A DNA stretch of 64,000 nucleotides from CALGDE01 sp964655355 (GTDB lineage: Bacteria; Cyanobacteriota; Cyanobacteriia; CACIAM-69d). Both the position numbers and the translations under genes were made by a program. Position 1 is the stretch's first letter; each line of letters begins with the position of its first letter. Below, one piece after another: positions 44,382 through 52,259 of the stretch. Where the stretch lies: the NCBI GenBank assembly GCA_964655355.1, contig CAZZMD010000020.1, positions 1-64,000 of the forward strand, in the 5' to 3' direction. Under the pieces are notes generated by a model. The model had not been told where the DNA came from. It worked only from the letters and a program-made list of their open reading frames with translations, and searched no databases.

Positions 44382-44838
44382 ATAGCCCCGGATGATCCGC
44401 CGGACGAGGTCCTAGCGGCCAGTGATACTTACGATCTGACTCGGCGATGGGTAAGTCGTTAATGCTAGCAATCCGTCGCTGCATCAATCCCGACTCCGAA
44501 AACTCCCAATTCTCATTGCCATAGGCGCGATACCACTGCCCCGAATCATCATGCCATTCATAGGCAAATCGCACCGCAATACGATTATCTTTGAACGCCC
44601 AGACTTCCTTGATTAACCGATAATCCAGCTCCTTCGCCCATTTTCGTTTGAGAAACTGAATAATCTCTTCTCGCCCTTCGACAAACTCTGCACGATTGCG
44701 CCACACACTATCAACGGTATAGGCCAACGCCACTTTTTCCGGGTTACGACCATTCCAACCATCCTCAGCACCACGTACCTTTTGGGCAGCGGTTTCAGCC
44801 GTAAACGGAGGAAAAGGGGGGCGACTCTCTGCACTCAT
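44365..44838 (-). CDS. DUF1348 (NTF2-like) protein
   Basis: 157 residues. It shows the DUF1348 pattern throughout: 'FTAETAAQKVRGAEDGWNGRNPEKVALAYT', 'SVWRNRAEFVEGREEIIQFLKRKW', 'VWAFKDNRIAVRFAYEWHDDSGQWYRAYGNENWEF' and 'LMQRRIASINDLPI'. The fold is SnoaL/NTF2-like; a few members may be enzymes, but no function is established. It lies downstream of cynS, separated by 284 bp and a terminator, so it is likely an independent unit. Confidence 0.92.
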   Translation of the reverse strand: MSAESRPPFPPFTAETAAQKVRGAEDGWNGRNPEKVALAYTVDSVWRNRAEFVEGREEIIQFLKRKWAKELDYRLIKEVWAFKDNRIAVRFAYEWHDDSGQWYRAYGNENWEFSESGLMQRRIASINDLPIAESDRKYHWPLGPRPADHPGLSDLGL

Positions 44839-45029
44839 AAAAAATAATGACCTTACAAAGGGATCAGTCGGTAATAACTCAATCCAGCCTAATCACGAAC
44901 GTCTAAAGAAATCTGCCCATGAAAGTTTTGCAGATGAAAATTCACCAATTTTTAGAAGACGCCACAACTTCTGCAACAGAAATGCTGAAGCTATCAGGGT
45001 GAGCCAGGCGAAAACCCAAAAACCCAAAA

Positions 45030-45078
45030 ATCTAAAAACAAAAGTGCCCAACCAGAGACATTTCTCCACCTGGGCACT
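45030..45078 (-). terminator. Rho-independent terminator of the cyn operon
   Basis: On the minus strand AGTGCCCA pairs with TGGGCACT (plus-strand 45043-45050 and 45071-45078), with an inner GAGA/TCTC stem, followed by TTTTGTTTTTAG. It lies 45 bp after the cynS stop. Confidence 0.88.
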
Positions 45079-45122
45079 GAATAGGCTAAGGAAAATTTAT
45101 GGGCAATAAACCCCGCGATCGC

Positions 45123-45566
45123 CTACCACTTTTTGTAGGGTAGGAACTTACCGCACATGGTGATTTGCACGCGATCGCCCTTAGGGTCAGGCACCGTATC
45201 CACCTCAATGGAGAAATCGATCGCACTCATGATGCCATCGCCGAACTTCTCGTGGACCACATCCTTCACCGGCATTCCATACACCTGCATGATTTCATAC
45301 AGACGATAGATCAACGGATCCGTCGGGATAACCGGCTCCAACGACCCCTTCAAGGGGGGAACCGTCAGCGGCTCAGCCATATCGGCAGACAACCCGAGCG
45401 CCTCCACCAAAGCCTTTGCCTGATCCATATCAGCACTAGCCTGACGGAAAATTACGGATGCAATCCAAACCTCATCCTGACCAACAATCTTTTCCAACTC
45501 CTCATAGGTCACCCCCTTGGCCTTCTTGGCAGCCAACAGCGTTTGGGTGATCTCAGAAATGGCCAT
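45123..45566 (-). CDS. cynS: Cyanate hydratase (cyanase)
   Basis: 147 residues, exactly the family size. N-terminal helical domain 'AISEITQTLLAAKKAKGVTYEELEKIVGQDEVWIASVIFRQ', then the catalytic region 'DPLIYRLYEIMQVYGMPVKDVVHEKFGDGIMSAIDFSI' with the Arg, Glu and Ser of the active site, ending 'GKFLPYKKW'. The decamer turns cyanate and bicarbonate into carbamate, which breaks down to ammonium and CO2. It is the last gene of the transporter operon cynA-cynB-cynD, 92 bp after cynD, which fixes the substrate of that transporter as cyanate. Confidence 0.98.
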   Translation of the reverse strand: MAISEITQTLLAAKKAKGVTYEELEKIVGQDEVWIASVIFRQASADMDQAKALVEALGLSADMAEPLTVPPLKGSLEPVIPTDPLIYRLYEIMQVYGMPVKDVVHEKFGDGIMSAIDFSIEVDTVPDPKGDRVQITMCGKFLPYKKW

Positions 45567-45658
45567 AGTTTAATGTCCTTAAAAGAAAGTCATCGAAAAA
45601 TAGACATGCAGCAATCAGCAGGAGTGAGTTGAGCCCAAGGGCCCTAAGCGCAGAGACC

Positions 45659-46546
45659 TTAGCCCAAGCGGCTCGCTTCAACCGCTCGCGTTTCGCGGTA
45701 GAGATGCTGCTCCATCTCATGTTTTAGCTCACGGTAAGCCGGATGCGCCTCAACCGACTCGCGACTGCGGGGGCGCTCAAAGGGCACCTCCAACACCTCG
45801 TCAATGCGAGCCGCAGGACCGCGGGTCATCAAAATAATCTTGTCGGACAGCAACAGCGCCTCATCAATACTGTGGGTAATCATGATCGCCGTCTTCCGCT
45901 TACGCTCCCAGATCCGCTCGATTTCTTCCTGTAAGAAACCCCGGGTCAACGCATCCAGCGCCCCAAACGGCTCATCCATCAACAAAATCTGCGGGTCGAT
46001 CGCCAACGCCCGAGCAATCCCGACCCGTTGGCGCATCCCCCCCGACAACTCATGGGGATGCTTCCGCTCCGCCCCTTCCAGGCCCACCAGCTGAATATGC
46101 TCTTGCACAATCGACTTCTGCTGAGCCAACGGCATCTTCGGGAACACCGTTTGCACCGCAAACAAAATATTCTCCTGCACCGTCATCCAAGGCATCAGTG
46201 CATAATTCTGGAACACCATGCCCCGGTCCGGCCCAGGTCCCTCAATGGGATGACCATCTATCATGACCGAGCCCGTGGTGGCATAGCTCAGCCCAGCAAT
46301 GATATCGAGGAGGGTGGACTTACCACAGCCCGACGGGCCAATAATCGTTACAAACGTGTTGTGCTCAATGTCGACACTGATATCGTCAATGGCCAAGAAA
46401 TCCTTGGAGGCACGACCCGTTATCTTGTCGAAAAAACCAGTGCGCCCTGGAAACACTTTGCTGACGTGCCGCAAGGACAAGTCGCCCGAAGGCTGATCAC
46501 CGGTGGGCGACGAAGCCGTCCGCACCGGATCCATCGAAATGCTCAT
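45659..46546 (-). CDS. cynD: Cyanate ABC transporter, ATP-binding protein
   Basis: 295 residues. Walker A 'TIIGPSGCGKSTLLDIIAG', Q-loop 'MVFQNYALMPWMTV', signature 'HELSGGMRQRVGIARAL', Walker B 'ILLMDEPFGALDALT' and switch His in 'AIMITHSIDEAL'. It belongs to the nitrate/cyanate/bicarbonate group (NrtD/CynD), not the NrtC fusion type, as there is no binding-protein domain at its end. Its ATG overlaps the stop of cynB (ATGA), so the two are translationally coupled. The 25 N-terminal residues are variable. Confidence 0.94.
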   Translation of the reverse strand: MSISMDPVRTASSPTGDQPSGDLSLRHVSKVFPGRTGFFDKITGRASKDFLAIDDISVDIEHNTFVTIIGPSGCGKSTLLDIIAGLSYATTGSVMIDGHPIEGPGPDRGMVFQNYALMPWMTVQENILFAVQTVFPKMPLAQQKSIVQEHIQLVGLEGAERKHPHELSGGMRQRVGIARALAIDPQILLMDEPFGALDALTRGFLQEEIERIWERKRKTAIMITHSIDEALLLSDKIILMTRGPAARIDEVLEVPFERPRSRESVEAHPAYRELKHEMEQHLYRETRAVEASRLG

Positions 46547-47376
46547 GCTGCCTTCCTCCCAAACGAAACGAGTCGCTCTACGTAAGCAAAGATTTGGTCC
46601 AGAACGATCCCGACTAAGCCGATAACAATGATCGTGACCAGAATATTAGGAATGTAAAGGTTATTCCACTCGTTCCAGATGAAGTAACCTAACCCAGTCC
46701 CCAACAACATTTCTGCTGCAACGATTACCAACCAAGCAATTCCCATGCTGATCCGCAGCCCAGAGACGATATTGGGCAGCGCCGCCGGGATGATGATGTG
46801 GGTAATGGTGCGAATTTGAGACGTGCCCAGGGTTTTGGCAACATCCAAATATTCCTTACTGACATTAGCCACCCCGAAACAGGTATTCACCAGGGTCGGC
46901 CAGATGCTGCTGATCATAATGATGAATACACCGGTTTGCTCCGAATCCCGGAACACATACAAACCAATGGGCAGCCAGGCCAGAGGGGAGACGGGGCGCA
47001 ATAGCTGAATGTAGGGGTTAAAAGCCTTGGAGGCGATCGGCGAAATCCCAATCAGGATGCCCAGGGGAACGGCAATGACGGACGCCGCAATATAACCCGT
47101 GGCCACCCGGCGCAGACTAATCAACAGGTTCCAGCCAATACCCAGGTCATTGGGACCATTGTTAAAGAAAGGATTGGTCAGCCACCACCACAGCTCTTTC
47201 AGGGTCAAGCTAGCGGTGGGCATGCCTTTTGCAAACCAGCCCGCATTAGCGCCCACTTCCCAGAATCCCAAAAGAACAAGCAACGACAGAAGAAACACGC
47301 CGATCGCCTTAACATTCTCGCCCCCGGGTAGCAATTTCTTCCGGCGCTTTCGAGCGCGACGGCCTACAGCAGCCAT
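46543..47376 (-). CDS. cynB: Cyanate ABC transporter, permease
   Basis: 277 residues with about six membrane helices. A basic N-terminus (GRRARKRRKKLLPGG) is followed by 'VFLLSLLVLLGFWEVGANAGWFA', and the transporter EAA loop is seen in 'EYLDVAKTLGTSQIRTITHIIIPAALPNIVSGLRIS', then 'GIAWLVIVAAEMLLGTGLGYFIW'. It belongs to the NrtB/CynB/SsuC family. Its 3' end overlaps cynD by 4 bp and it follows cynA after a 127-bp spacer that contains a strong hairpin. Confidence 0.94.
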   Translation of the reverse strand: MAAVGRRARKRRKKLLPGGENVKAIGVFLLSLLVLLGFWEVGANAGWFAKGMPTASLTLKELWWWLTNPFFNNGPNDLGIGWNLLISLRRVATGYIAASVIAVPLGILIGISPIASKAFNPYIQLLRPVSPLAWLPIGLYVFRDSEQTGVFIIMISSIWPTLVNTCFGVANVSKEYLDVAKTLGTSQIRTITHIIIPAALPNIVSGLRISMGIAWLVIVAAEMLLGTGLGYFIWNEWNNLYIPNILVTIIVIGLVGIVLDQIFAYVERLVSFGRKAA

Positions 47377-47459
47377 TGAGTTACCTCTCTGTCGAATATC
47401 ATCCGGCCTTCAATAAAACAAAAAAATTACATATGAAAATGTGGCATAGGACACAGAAA

Positions 47460-47489
47460 GCCCTGTGGCTCTCGTGGGAACCACAGGGC
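47460..47489 (-). terminator. Hairpin between cynA and cynB (partial terminator or mRNA stabiliser)
   Basis: GCCCTGTGG (47460-47468) pairs perfectly with CCACAGGGC (47481-47489) around 12 nt; on the transcript it is followed by TTTCTG. It lies 15 bp after the cynA stop. Such hairpins after a binding-protein gene often raise its output over the permease genes; that role is inferred. Confidence 0.65.
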
Positions 47490-47503
47490 AATCAACGTCA
47501 AAT

Positions 47504-49120
47504 TTAGAAGCCGTACTCTTCGATTTGAGCGTCGACGTAAGCTTGGGGATCAGACGGATCGAAGGTGTCGTACGCCAGGGTTTCGGTCCGGTAGATCTCC
47601 TCGGGAGGCTCCTGACCCAGCTCCTCCGCCAATTCCCGCGCCAGGTCAGTCAAGAAGATTTCCTGCCCAACCTCATCGTAGGTTTCGGAGTTGATCGCCT
47701 CGGCAACCTTGCCATCCCCTTGCAGATCCCAACGGACCAACTGGGACGAAATCCAGTTCGCAAAGCTCTGCCAAGGATAGGGATCGAAATCAATCCGCTT
47801 CGGAATATCCAAGGTATTGCCGTTGCCATCGTCAAACTTACCGGTCAGAACGGCTTCCACCACTTCCGTCGGCTGGTTCAAGAAGGCACGGGTGGAAATT
47901 GCGGGGGCGATTTCCTTGCGATTCTCATTCTTGCTGGCATATCCAGCAGCCTCAATAATCGCCTTATTGAGGGCGCGGAAGGTGTTGGGATTTTCATCAA
48001 TCCAATCTTGACCCGCCGCAAAGGCACAGCAGGGATGACCCGCCCATAGCTCCTGAGTCAGCTTATGAATGAAACCTGCCCCTTCAAAAACCGCCCGCTG
48101 GTTAAAGGGATCGGGCATCAGATAAGCATCAATATCACCGGCCACCATCTGGGCAATACTGTCCGGCGGGGGAACGGGACGAATTTTTACGTCTACATCG
48201 GGATCAATTCCGCCGGTGGCGAGGTAGTAGCGCAACAGCAAGTTGTGCATGGAATAGGGGAAAGGCACCCCAATCACAAATCCCTTGAAGTCCTCGGGAC
48301 CGTTGACCTTGCCCCGGTGCCGCTCGGCGACAGTGATGGCTTGACCGTTAATGTTCTCAATGCTGGCAAGCTTGGTGTTAAAGGGTTCAGAGCCCAGCCC
48401 CAAGGTCATCGCGATCGGCATCGGCGCCAGCATGTGATAAGCATCCAGCTCACCGGCGATCGCCGAATCCCGAACCGCACCCCAGCTCGGCATCTTCACC
48501 ACCTTTGCCTTGAGTCCATGCTTCTCGTAGAAACCCAAGGGCTCAGACATAATGATCGGCGTTGCACAGGTGATGGGAATAAACCCGACCTGTAGCTCCG
48601 TCTTTTCCAAGCCGCTCACATCAACGGGGGCTCCTGCATCCTCCGTGTCATCGCCACCGTCACCACCGGGGGTACAGTTGGTCAGCGCCACCAAGGACGC
48701 CCCGATCGCCACATTCCGGAGAAACTCCCGACGGGTGACATTGCTCAAGCGACGGGCATCGCCGAAAAATTCCCCTGCCTTAGGACCGAATGCCGCAGCA
48801 AACGCCTGGTCCAAGCCGCCCGCCACGGCCGCCAAATCACGGATCAGCTTTTCCCGCTTCGGACTCCCTTGGGATGCCACCTTGAGGAACAGAGCCCTGC
48901 GCAACTCTGCCGAGCTGACCGCATCAGCAACATTCAAGGCGTCATCCTTGTAGACCTTCATCTTGACAAGGTCATCCAGCATATCCACTGGATCCGGGGG
49001 CAGTGTCTCCATAAATTCCCAGTGCTTGAAGGAACTATGGTTACCCTTACAAAAGGCACAGACGCCGTCATCGGGCATCTTAGTCAGGTCGGGTAACTCG
49101 AGGGTCCCCGCAGCGTTCAT
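47504..49120 (-). CDS. cynA: Cyanate ABC transporter, substrate-binding protein with N-terminal extension
   Basis: 538 residues from ATG 49120 (GTG 49138 is alternative). From about residue 155 it is a NrtA/CynA/SsuA-type binding protein ('LQVGFIPITCATPIIMSEPLGFYEKHGL', 'HMLAPMPIAMTLGLGS', 'WAGHPCCAFAAGQDWI'). Unusually, a Tat motif with a lipobox (TRREFLRN, then ALTNC at Cys149) lies not at the N-terminus but after about 125 extra residues. That extension contains 'DDGVCAFCKGNHSSFKHWEF' (a C-x2-C...H pattern) and helical segments. Either the extension stays in the cytoplasm or the secreted form starts at an internal codon (TTG near residue 125). The operon with cynS defines the substrate; nitrite or nitrate as extra substrates cannot be excluded. 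Confidence 0.88.
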   Translation of the reverse strand: MNAAGTLELPDLTKMPDDGVCAFCKGNHSSFKHWEFMETLPPDPVDMLDDLVKMKVYKDDALNVADAVSSAELRRALFLKVASQGSPKREKLIRDLAAVAGGLDQAFAAAFGPKAGEFFGDARRLSNVTRREFLRNVAIGASLVALTNCTPGGDGGDDTEDAGAPVDVSGLEKTELQVGFIPITCATPIIMSEPLGFYEKHGLKAKVVKMPSWGAVRDSAIAGELDAYHMLAPMPIAMTLGLGSEPFNTKLASIENINGQAITVAERHRGKVNGPEDFKGFVIGVPFPYSMHNLLLRYYLATGGIDPDVDVKIRPVPPPDSIAQMVAGDIDAYLMPDPFNQRAVFEGAGFIHKLTQELWAGHPCCAFAAGQDWIDENPNTFRALNKAIIEAAGYASKNENRKEIAPAISTRAFLNQPTEVVEAVLTGKFDDGNGNTLDIPKRIDFDPYPWQSFANWISSQLVRWDLQGDGKVAEAINSETYDEVGQEIFLTDLARELAEELGQEPPEEIYRTETLAYDTFDPSDPQAYVDAQIEEYGF

Positions 49121-49629
49121 AGCTTGGAATGGTCTCACGGCTATATTTTTCCCTGAGTTGTTTTATACGCAAACGATTGCCTGTAGCGAGACTTGAAGCG
49201 GCAACGACGACTGGGCAGGGAAAAATCCCGCGCGAAGTACAGCACCGCTGCAAACCACCTCCAAGCTTATGCAACATCCCCGAGGGGGGGGAATTCACTC
49301 GCCACAGCAACCACAGACCACAAAACAGCGCTTGAAGGGTTCTGCAAGCTTATTCGATATTCATCTTGATTAAACAAGGTGATTCAAGGATTGGAATACT
49401 TTTTCATGGCTCACTCCATGAAATCAATAGTCTTGAAGGTGCTCTGTAAAGCTGGATACGTTTTTGTGTTTTTTTATGATTCCAGTTGGCGGTGATCTTC
49501 TAGGTCGAGTCTTATCCAAAATCAGGGATTCAAACTAATATTATTTTTGGGTAAATTTGAGGTAAAAATTTGATTAAATAGCCAGTGAAGTCGACGCAAT
49601 CCGAAGCGTTAATAGAGTTTGTTGACTAT
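49121..49629. other. Intergenic region of about 510 bp
   Basis: Lies between cynA (minus) and the VOC gene (plus), and holds promoters for both. The clear element is the NtcA-type site at 49446-49459. CAAGCTTAT occurs twice (about 49262 and 49344). No gene is supported; a reading in frame with the VOC gene from GTG 49585 is possible. Confidence 0.6.
49446..49459. promoter_or_regulatory. NtcA-type binding site GTA-N8-TAC
   Basis: GTAAAGCTGGATAC matches the NtcA consensus exactly. It lies 326 bp upstream of the cynA start and 171 bp upstream of the VOC start. On the plus strand TATGAT (49475-49480) follows 15 nt later, shorter than the canonical 22; on the minus strand no clean TAN3T was found at the canonical distance. 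cyn operons of other cyanobacteria are under NtcA, so the site is plausible. Confidence 0.6.
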
Positions 49630-50016
49630 ATGTTTTCCATTCACCATATTGCGATCATTGCATCAAATTATGAGCGATCAAAATGGTTTTACACAGAGGT
49701 TTTGAAGTTCCCCATAATCCATGAGGCCTATCGAGCGGATCGCCAGTCTTACAAATTAGATTTACGGGTCGGCGAGCAGGGGCAGATCGAACTTTTCTCA
49801 TTTCCGAATCCCCCCGCTCGTCCCACCCGTCCCGAAGCCTGTGGCTTGCGTCACCTGGCTTTCGGTGTAGCTGACCTGGAAGCTGCGATCGCCAATCTCT
49901 CTCGCCACGGTATTCAAACCGAACCCATCCGCACCGACGAAATAACAGGAAAGCGATTCACCTTCTTCCGGGATCCTGATGATTTACCCCTGGAGCTTTA
50001 TGAGCAGGGGGATTGA
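49630..50016 (+). CDS. VOC family protein, YaeR/GloA2-like
   Basis: 128 residues from ATG 49630; GTG 49585 would add 15 residues. One VOC domain: 'MFSIHHIAIIASNYERSKWFYTEVL', 'YKLDLRVGEQGQIELFSFPNPP', 'GLRHLAFGVADLEAAIANL' and 'FTFFRDPDDLPLELYEQ', with two His and two Glu in metal-ligand positions. It closely follows the pattern of E. coli YaeR and SMU1112c-type proteins, whose substrate is unknown. It is convergent with pepP (11-bp spacer). Confidence 0.88.
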   Translation: MFSIHHIAIIASNYERSKWFYTEVLKFPIIHEAYRADRQSYKLDLRVGEQGQIELFSFPNPPARPTRPEACGLRHLAFGVADLEAAIANLSRHGIQTEPIRTDEITGKRFTFFRDPDDLPLELYEQGD

Positions 50017-50027
50017 ATTACGCAGAA

Positions 50028-51521
50028 TTACGCATCCATTAGCAATTCAATCTCATCTGTGGACACCGGTAAAGCTTCCGTTAATGTCCGACGCCCAGTT
50101 TCCGTGACCAGGACATCATCTTCAATCCGGATTCCACGCACATCAGAAAAGTCGGAAAGACGATCCCAGTTCACCATCTCGCCATAGCGATCGCGCCGCT
50201 CTGGATCGTTCAAAATGGCCGGCACTTGGTAAAAACCGGGCTCGATAGTGATAATCATTCTCGTTTCTAGAGGGCGACTGAGACGCAAGAAGCCTAATCC
50301 AAAGCGATCGCTTCGTGTCCGACCCGGGGCATAGCCGGCGACATCCCCTAGATCTTCCATGTCGTGAACGTCCAAGCCGAGGATGTGACCGACGCCATGG
50401 GGGAAAAAGAGGGCATGGGCATCTTCGTTGACCAAATCCTCAGGAACGCCCTTCAGAATGCCCAGGTCAACCAGTCCTTCGGCCAAGACATGGCAGGCCA
50501 GCAGATGAATATCTTCGTAATCGGCACCGGGCTCAACGGCGGCGATCGCCTGGTCATGGGCCGCCAACACCACGTCATAGACTGCTTTTTGGGTCGGGGA
50601 AAATTTGCCGGAGACGGGCCAGGTGCGGGTAATGTCCGACGCCCAGCCCAACGCGGTTTCTGCGCCCACATCGGCCAGCAATAAATCCCCTGGCTGGAGG
50701 GCGTGATGGTAATGCTCGTTATGTAAAACTTCCCCGGCGATGGTGACGATGCTGTTGTAGGCCGGGCGACATTGATGGCCATAAATCACCCCTTCCATGG
50801 CGGCCCGGACTTGCGCTTCAACCTGGCTCGTTGTTGTCGCTTGCATACCGGTTTTGTGGGCGTCGATGGACACTTTTGCTGCCTTCTCGATTTCGGCGAT
50901 CGCAAACTCATCGTGATAAAGCCGCACTTCAACAATCGCCGCCGCCAAAATGCCATCGATCCCTTCCGGCGCTGGGGACACAGAGAGCGATCGCCCCAAC
51001 ACGGCTTCCTGAGCGGCTCGCGCCCCCGGGTCAGGTAAATAGATGCTGGCGGCCCCGTCGAGGGTATTGGACAACGCTGTCAATCCATAGGCCGCATCTG
51101 CCCCCATCGCCGCTGCTACCTGCTCCCGCGACGGCTCGGGACCATGCCACAGGGCCGACCCCGGTCCCGGCTCATCCCAAAACAGGGTCAGGCGATCGCC
51201 CGCCAGGATCACCACAGCATTTTCAAGCCCCAACCCAGCAAAATAAAGAAAATGGCTATTGGCCCGAAAATAATGGCGATTGGCGGGGAAATTTTTTGCT
51301 GCTGCCCAACCGGACCATAGGGCCACCGGGAACGTCGCGCCCCGGCGCTGCAATGCTTGGGCTAACCGACTGCGGCGATCGCGCACCACTTCCACCGGCG
51401 TTGTCGCCAAGCCAAAGGATGCCAAATCTGCTTTTAACGCTGCCTTTGACGCTGTCTTTAACGCCGCCGTTGCACCTATTTTGCTATCTGCTTTTTCAGA
51501 TTTTTCAGAGCTAACTACCAT
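50028..51521 (-). CDS. pepP: Xaa-Pro aminopeptidase (aminopeptidase P)
   Basis: 497 residues from ATG 51521, with GGGGAGAAGGGG just upstream on its strand. N-terminal AMP_N domain ('RRSRLAQALQRRGATFPVALWSGWA', 'HYFRANSHFLYFAGLGLENAVVIL'), then the M24 'pita-bread' domain with the metal ligands in 'LLLADVGAETALGWASDITRTWPVSG', 'FFPHGVGHILGLDVHDMED', 'MIITIEPGFY' and 'GIRIEDDVLVT'. It removes N-terminal residues preceding proline. A 12-nt repeat (AALK-type) expands its N-terminal tail. Its ATG shares bases with the ATG of the divergent DUF2358 gene. Confidence 0.95.
   Translation of the reverse strand: MVVSSEKSEKADSKIGATAALKTASKAALKADLASFGLATTPVEVVRDRRSRLAQALQRRGATFPVALWSGWAAAKNFPANRHYFRANSHFLYFAGLGLENAVVILAGDRLTLFWDEPGPGSALWHGPEPSREQVAAAMGADAAYGLTALSNTLDGAASIYLPDPGARAAQEAVLGRSLSVSPAPEGIDGILAAAIVEVRLYHDEFAIAEIEKAAKVSIDAHKTGMQATTTSQVEAQVRAAMEGVIYGHQCRPAYNSIVTIAGEVLHNEHYHHALQPGDLLLADVGAETALGWASDITRTWPVSGKFSPTQKAVYDVVLAAHDQAIAAVEPGADYEDIHLLACHVLAEGLVDLGILKGVPEDLVNEDAHALFFPHGVGHILGLDVHDMEDLGDVAGYAPGRTRSDRFGLGFLRLSRPLETRMIITIEPGFYQVPAILNDPERRDRYGEMVNWDRLSDFSDVRGIRIEDDVLVTETGRRTLTEALPVSTDEIELLMDA
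51429..51464. repeat. 12-nt degenerate tandem repeat in pepP N-terminus
   Basis: CTGCTTTTAACG, CTGCCTTTGACG and CTGTCTTTAACG are three tandem units that encode Ala/Lys-rich residues in the variable N-terminal tail of PepP. Confidence 0.8.
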
Positions 51522-51972
51522 GACCCCTTCTCCCCAACGCACTGAGCAACTGGATGCCATCATCAGCACCCTTAAAGCTGATTATGACCGTTTTCCTAAG
51601 GAGCAGACCTACGACATTTACGCCGACGATGTGTATTTCAAAGATCCCACCAGCGAATTTCGTGGACTGGATCGCTACCGCAAAACCATTGCCTTTATTG
51701 ACCGCTGGTTCAAAAATCCAGTGTTAGAGCTACACGATATTCAGGTTTTAGGGGACGCTGAATCCCCCGGCGATCGCCCCCCATCAAGCACCACAACCCT
51801 GCGCACGGACTGGACCCTCACCTGGACCACCCCCCTGCCCTGGCAGCCGCGCATCAGTATTTCCGGCTGGAGCGAACTAATCATTAACAAACGTTACTTG
51901 GTCATTTCCCATATTGACTATTGGAATTGCACTGTTCTGGATGTAATCGGTCAACATCTGCTCCGTTTATGA
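51520..51972 (+). CDS. DUF2358 family protein
   Basis: 150 residues from ATG 51520. Pattern of the plant/cyanobacterial DUF2358 family: 'LKADYDRFPKEQTYDIYADDVYFKDPTSEFRGLDRYRKTIAFIDRWF' and 'TWTTPLPWQPRISISGWSELIINK...ISHIDYW'. The fold is NTF2-like; plant homologs are plastid proteins of unknown role. The start shares CATG (51519-51522) with the pepP start on the other strand, so the two leader regions lie inside each other's coding sequence. Longer frames upstream (GTG 51280) are antisense to pepP and rejected. Confidence 0.9.
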   Translation: MTPSPQRTEQLDAIISTLKADYDRFPKEQTYDIYADDVYFKDPTSEFRGLDRYRKTIAFIDRWFKNPVLELHDIQVLGDAESPGDRPPSSTTTLRTDWTLTWTTPLPWQPRISISGWSELIINKRYLVISHIDYWNCTVLDVIGQHLLRL

Positions 51973-52259
51973 AGCAATCATCAAAAAACCAGAAATTTTC
52001 ATCCAATTTCCGCACCTTTTTTTTTTGCTTTGAAGATTCCGTGAAACCTACCAAAACGCCCTTGATTGTCCCCATCTGCTCGGTAAGAATCAAACCATAA
52101 GCACAGAACGCTAATCGTTCCCCAACCACCTCATCAGATTTCGCTTTGCCACCCACGGATGAGCGATCGCATTCCTACCAATCTGATAACGCGGGTTGCA
52201 TCTAAGCACTACAGAGACTGCGCAACAACGGCCCTCCGCTCCTGGTAAGGATATTTGCA

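Noticed and set aside
51902..52156. 84-codon minus-strand frame between DUF2358 and the surface protein gene
   Set aside because: The composition is protein-like in part, but it overlaps DUF2358, starts at a weak GTG and has no recognised motif; not strong enough to list as a gene.
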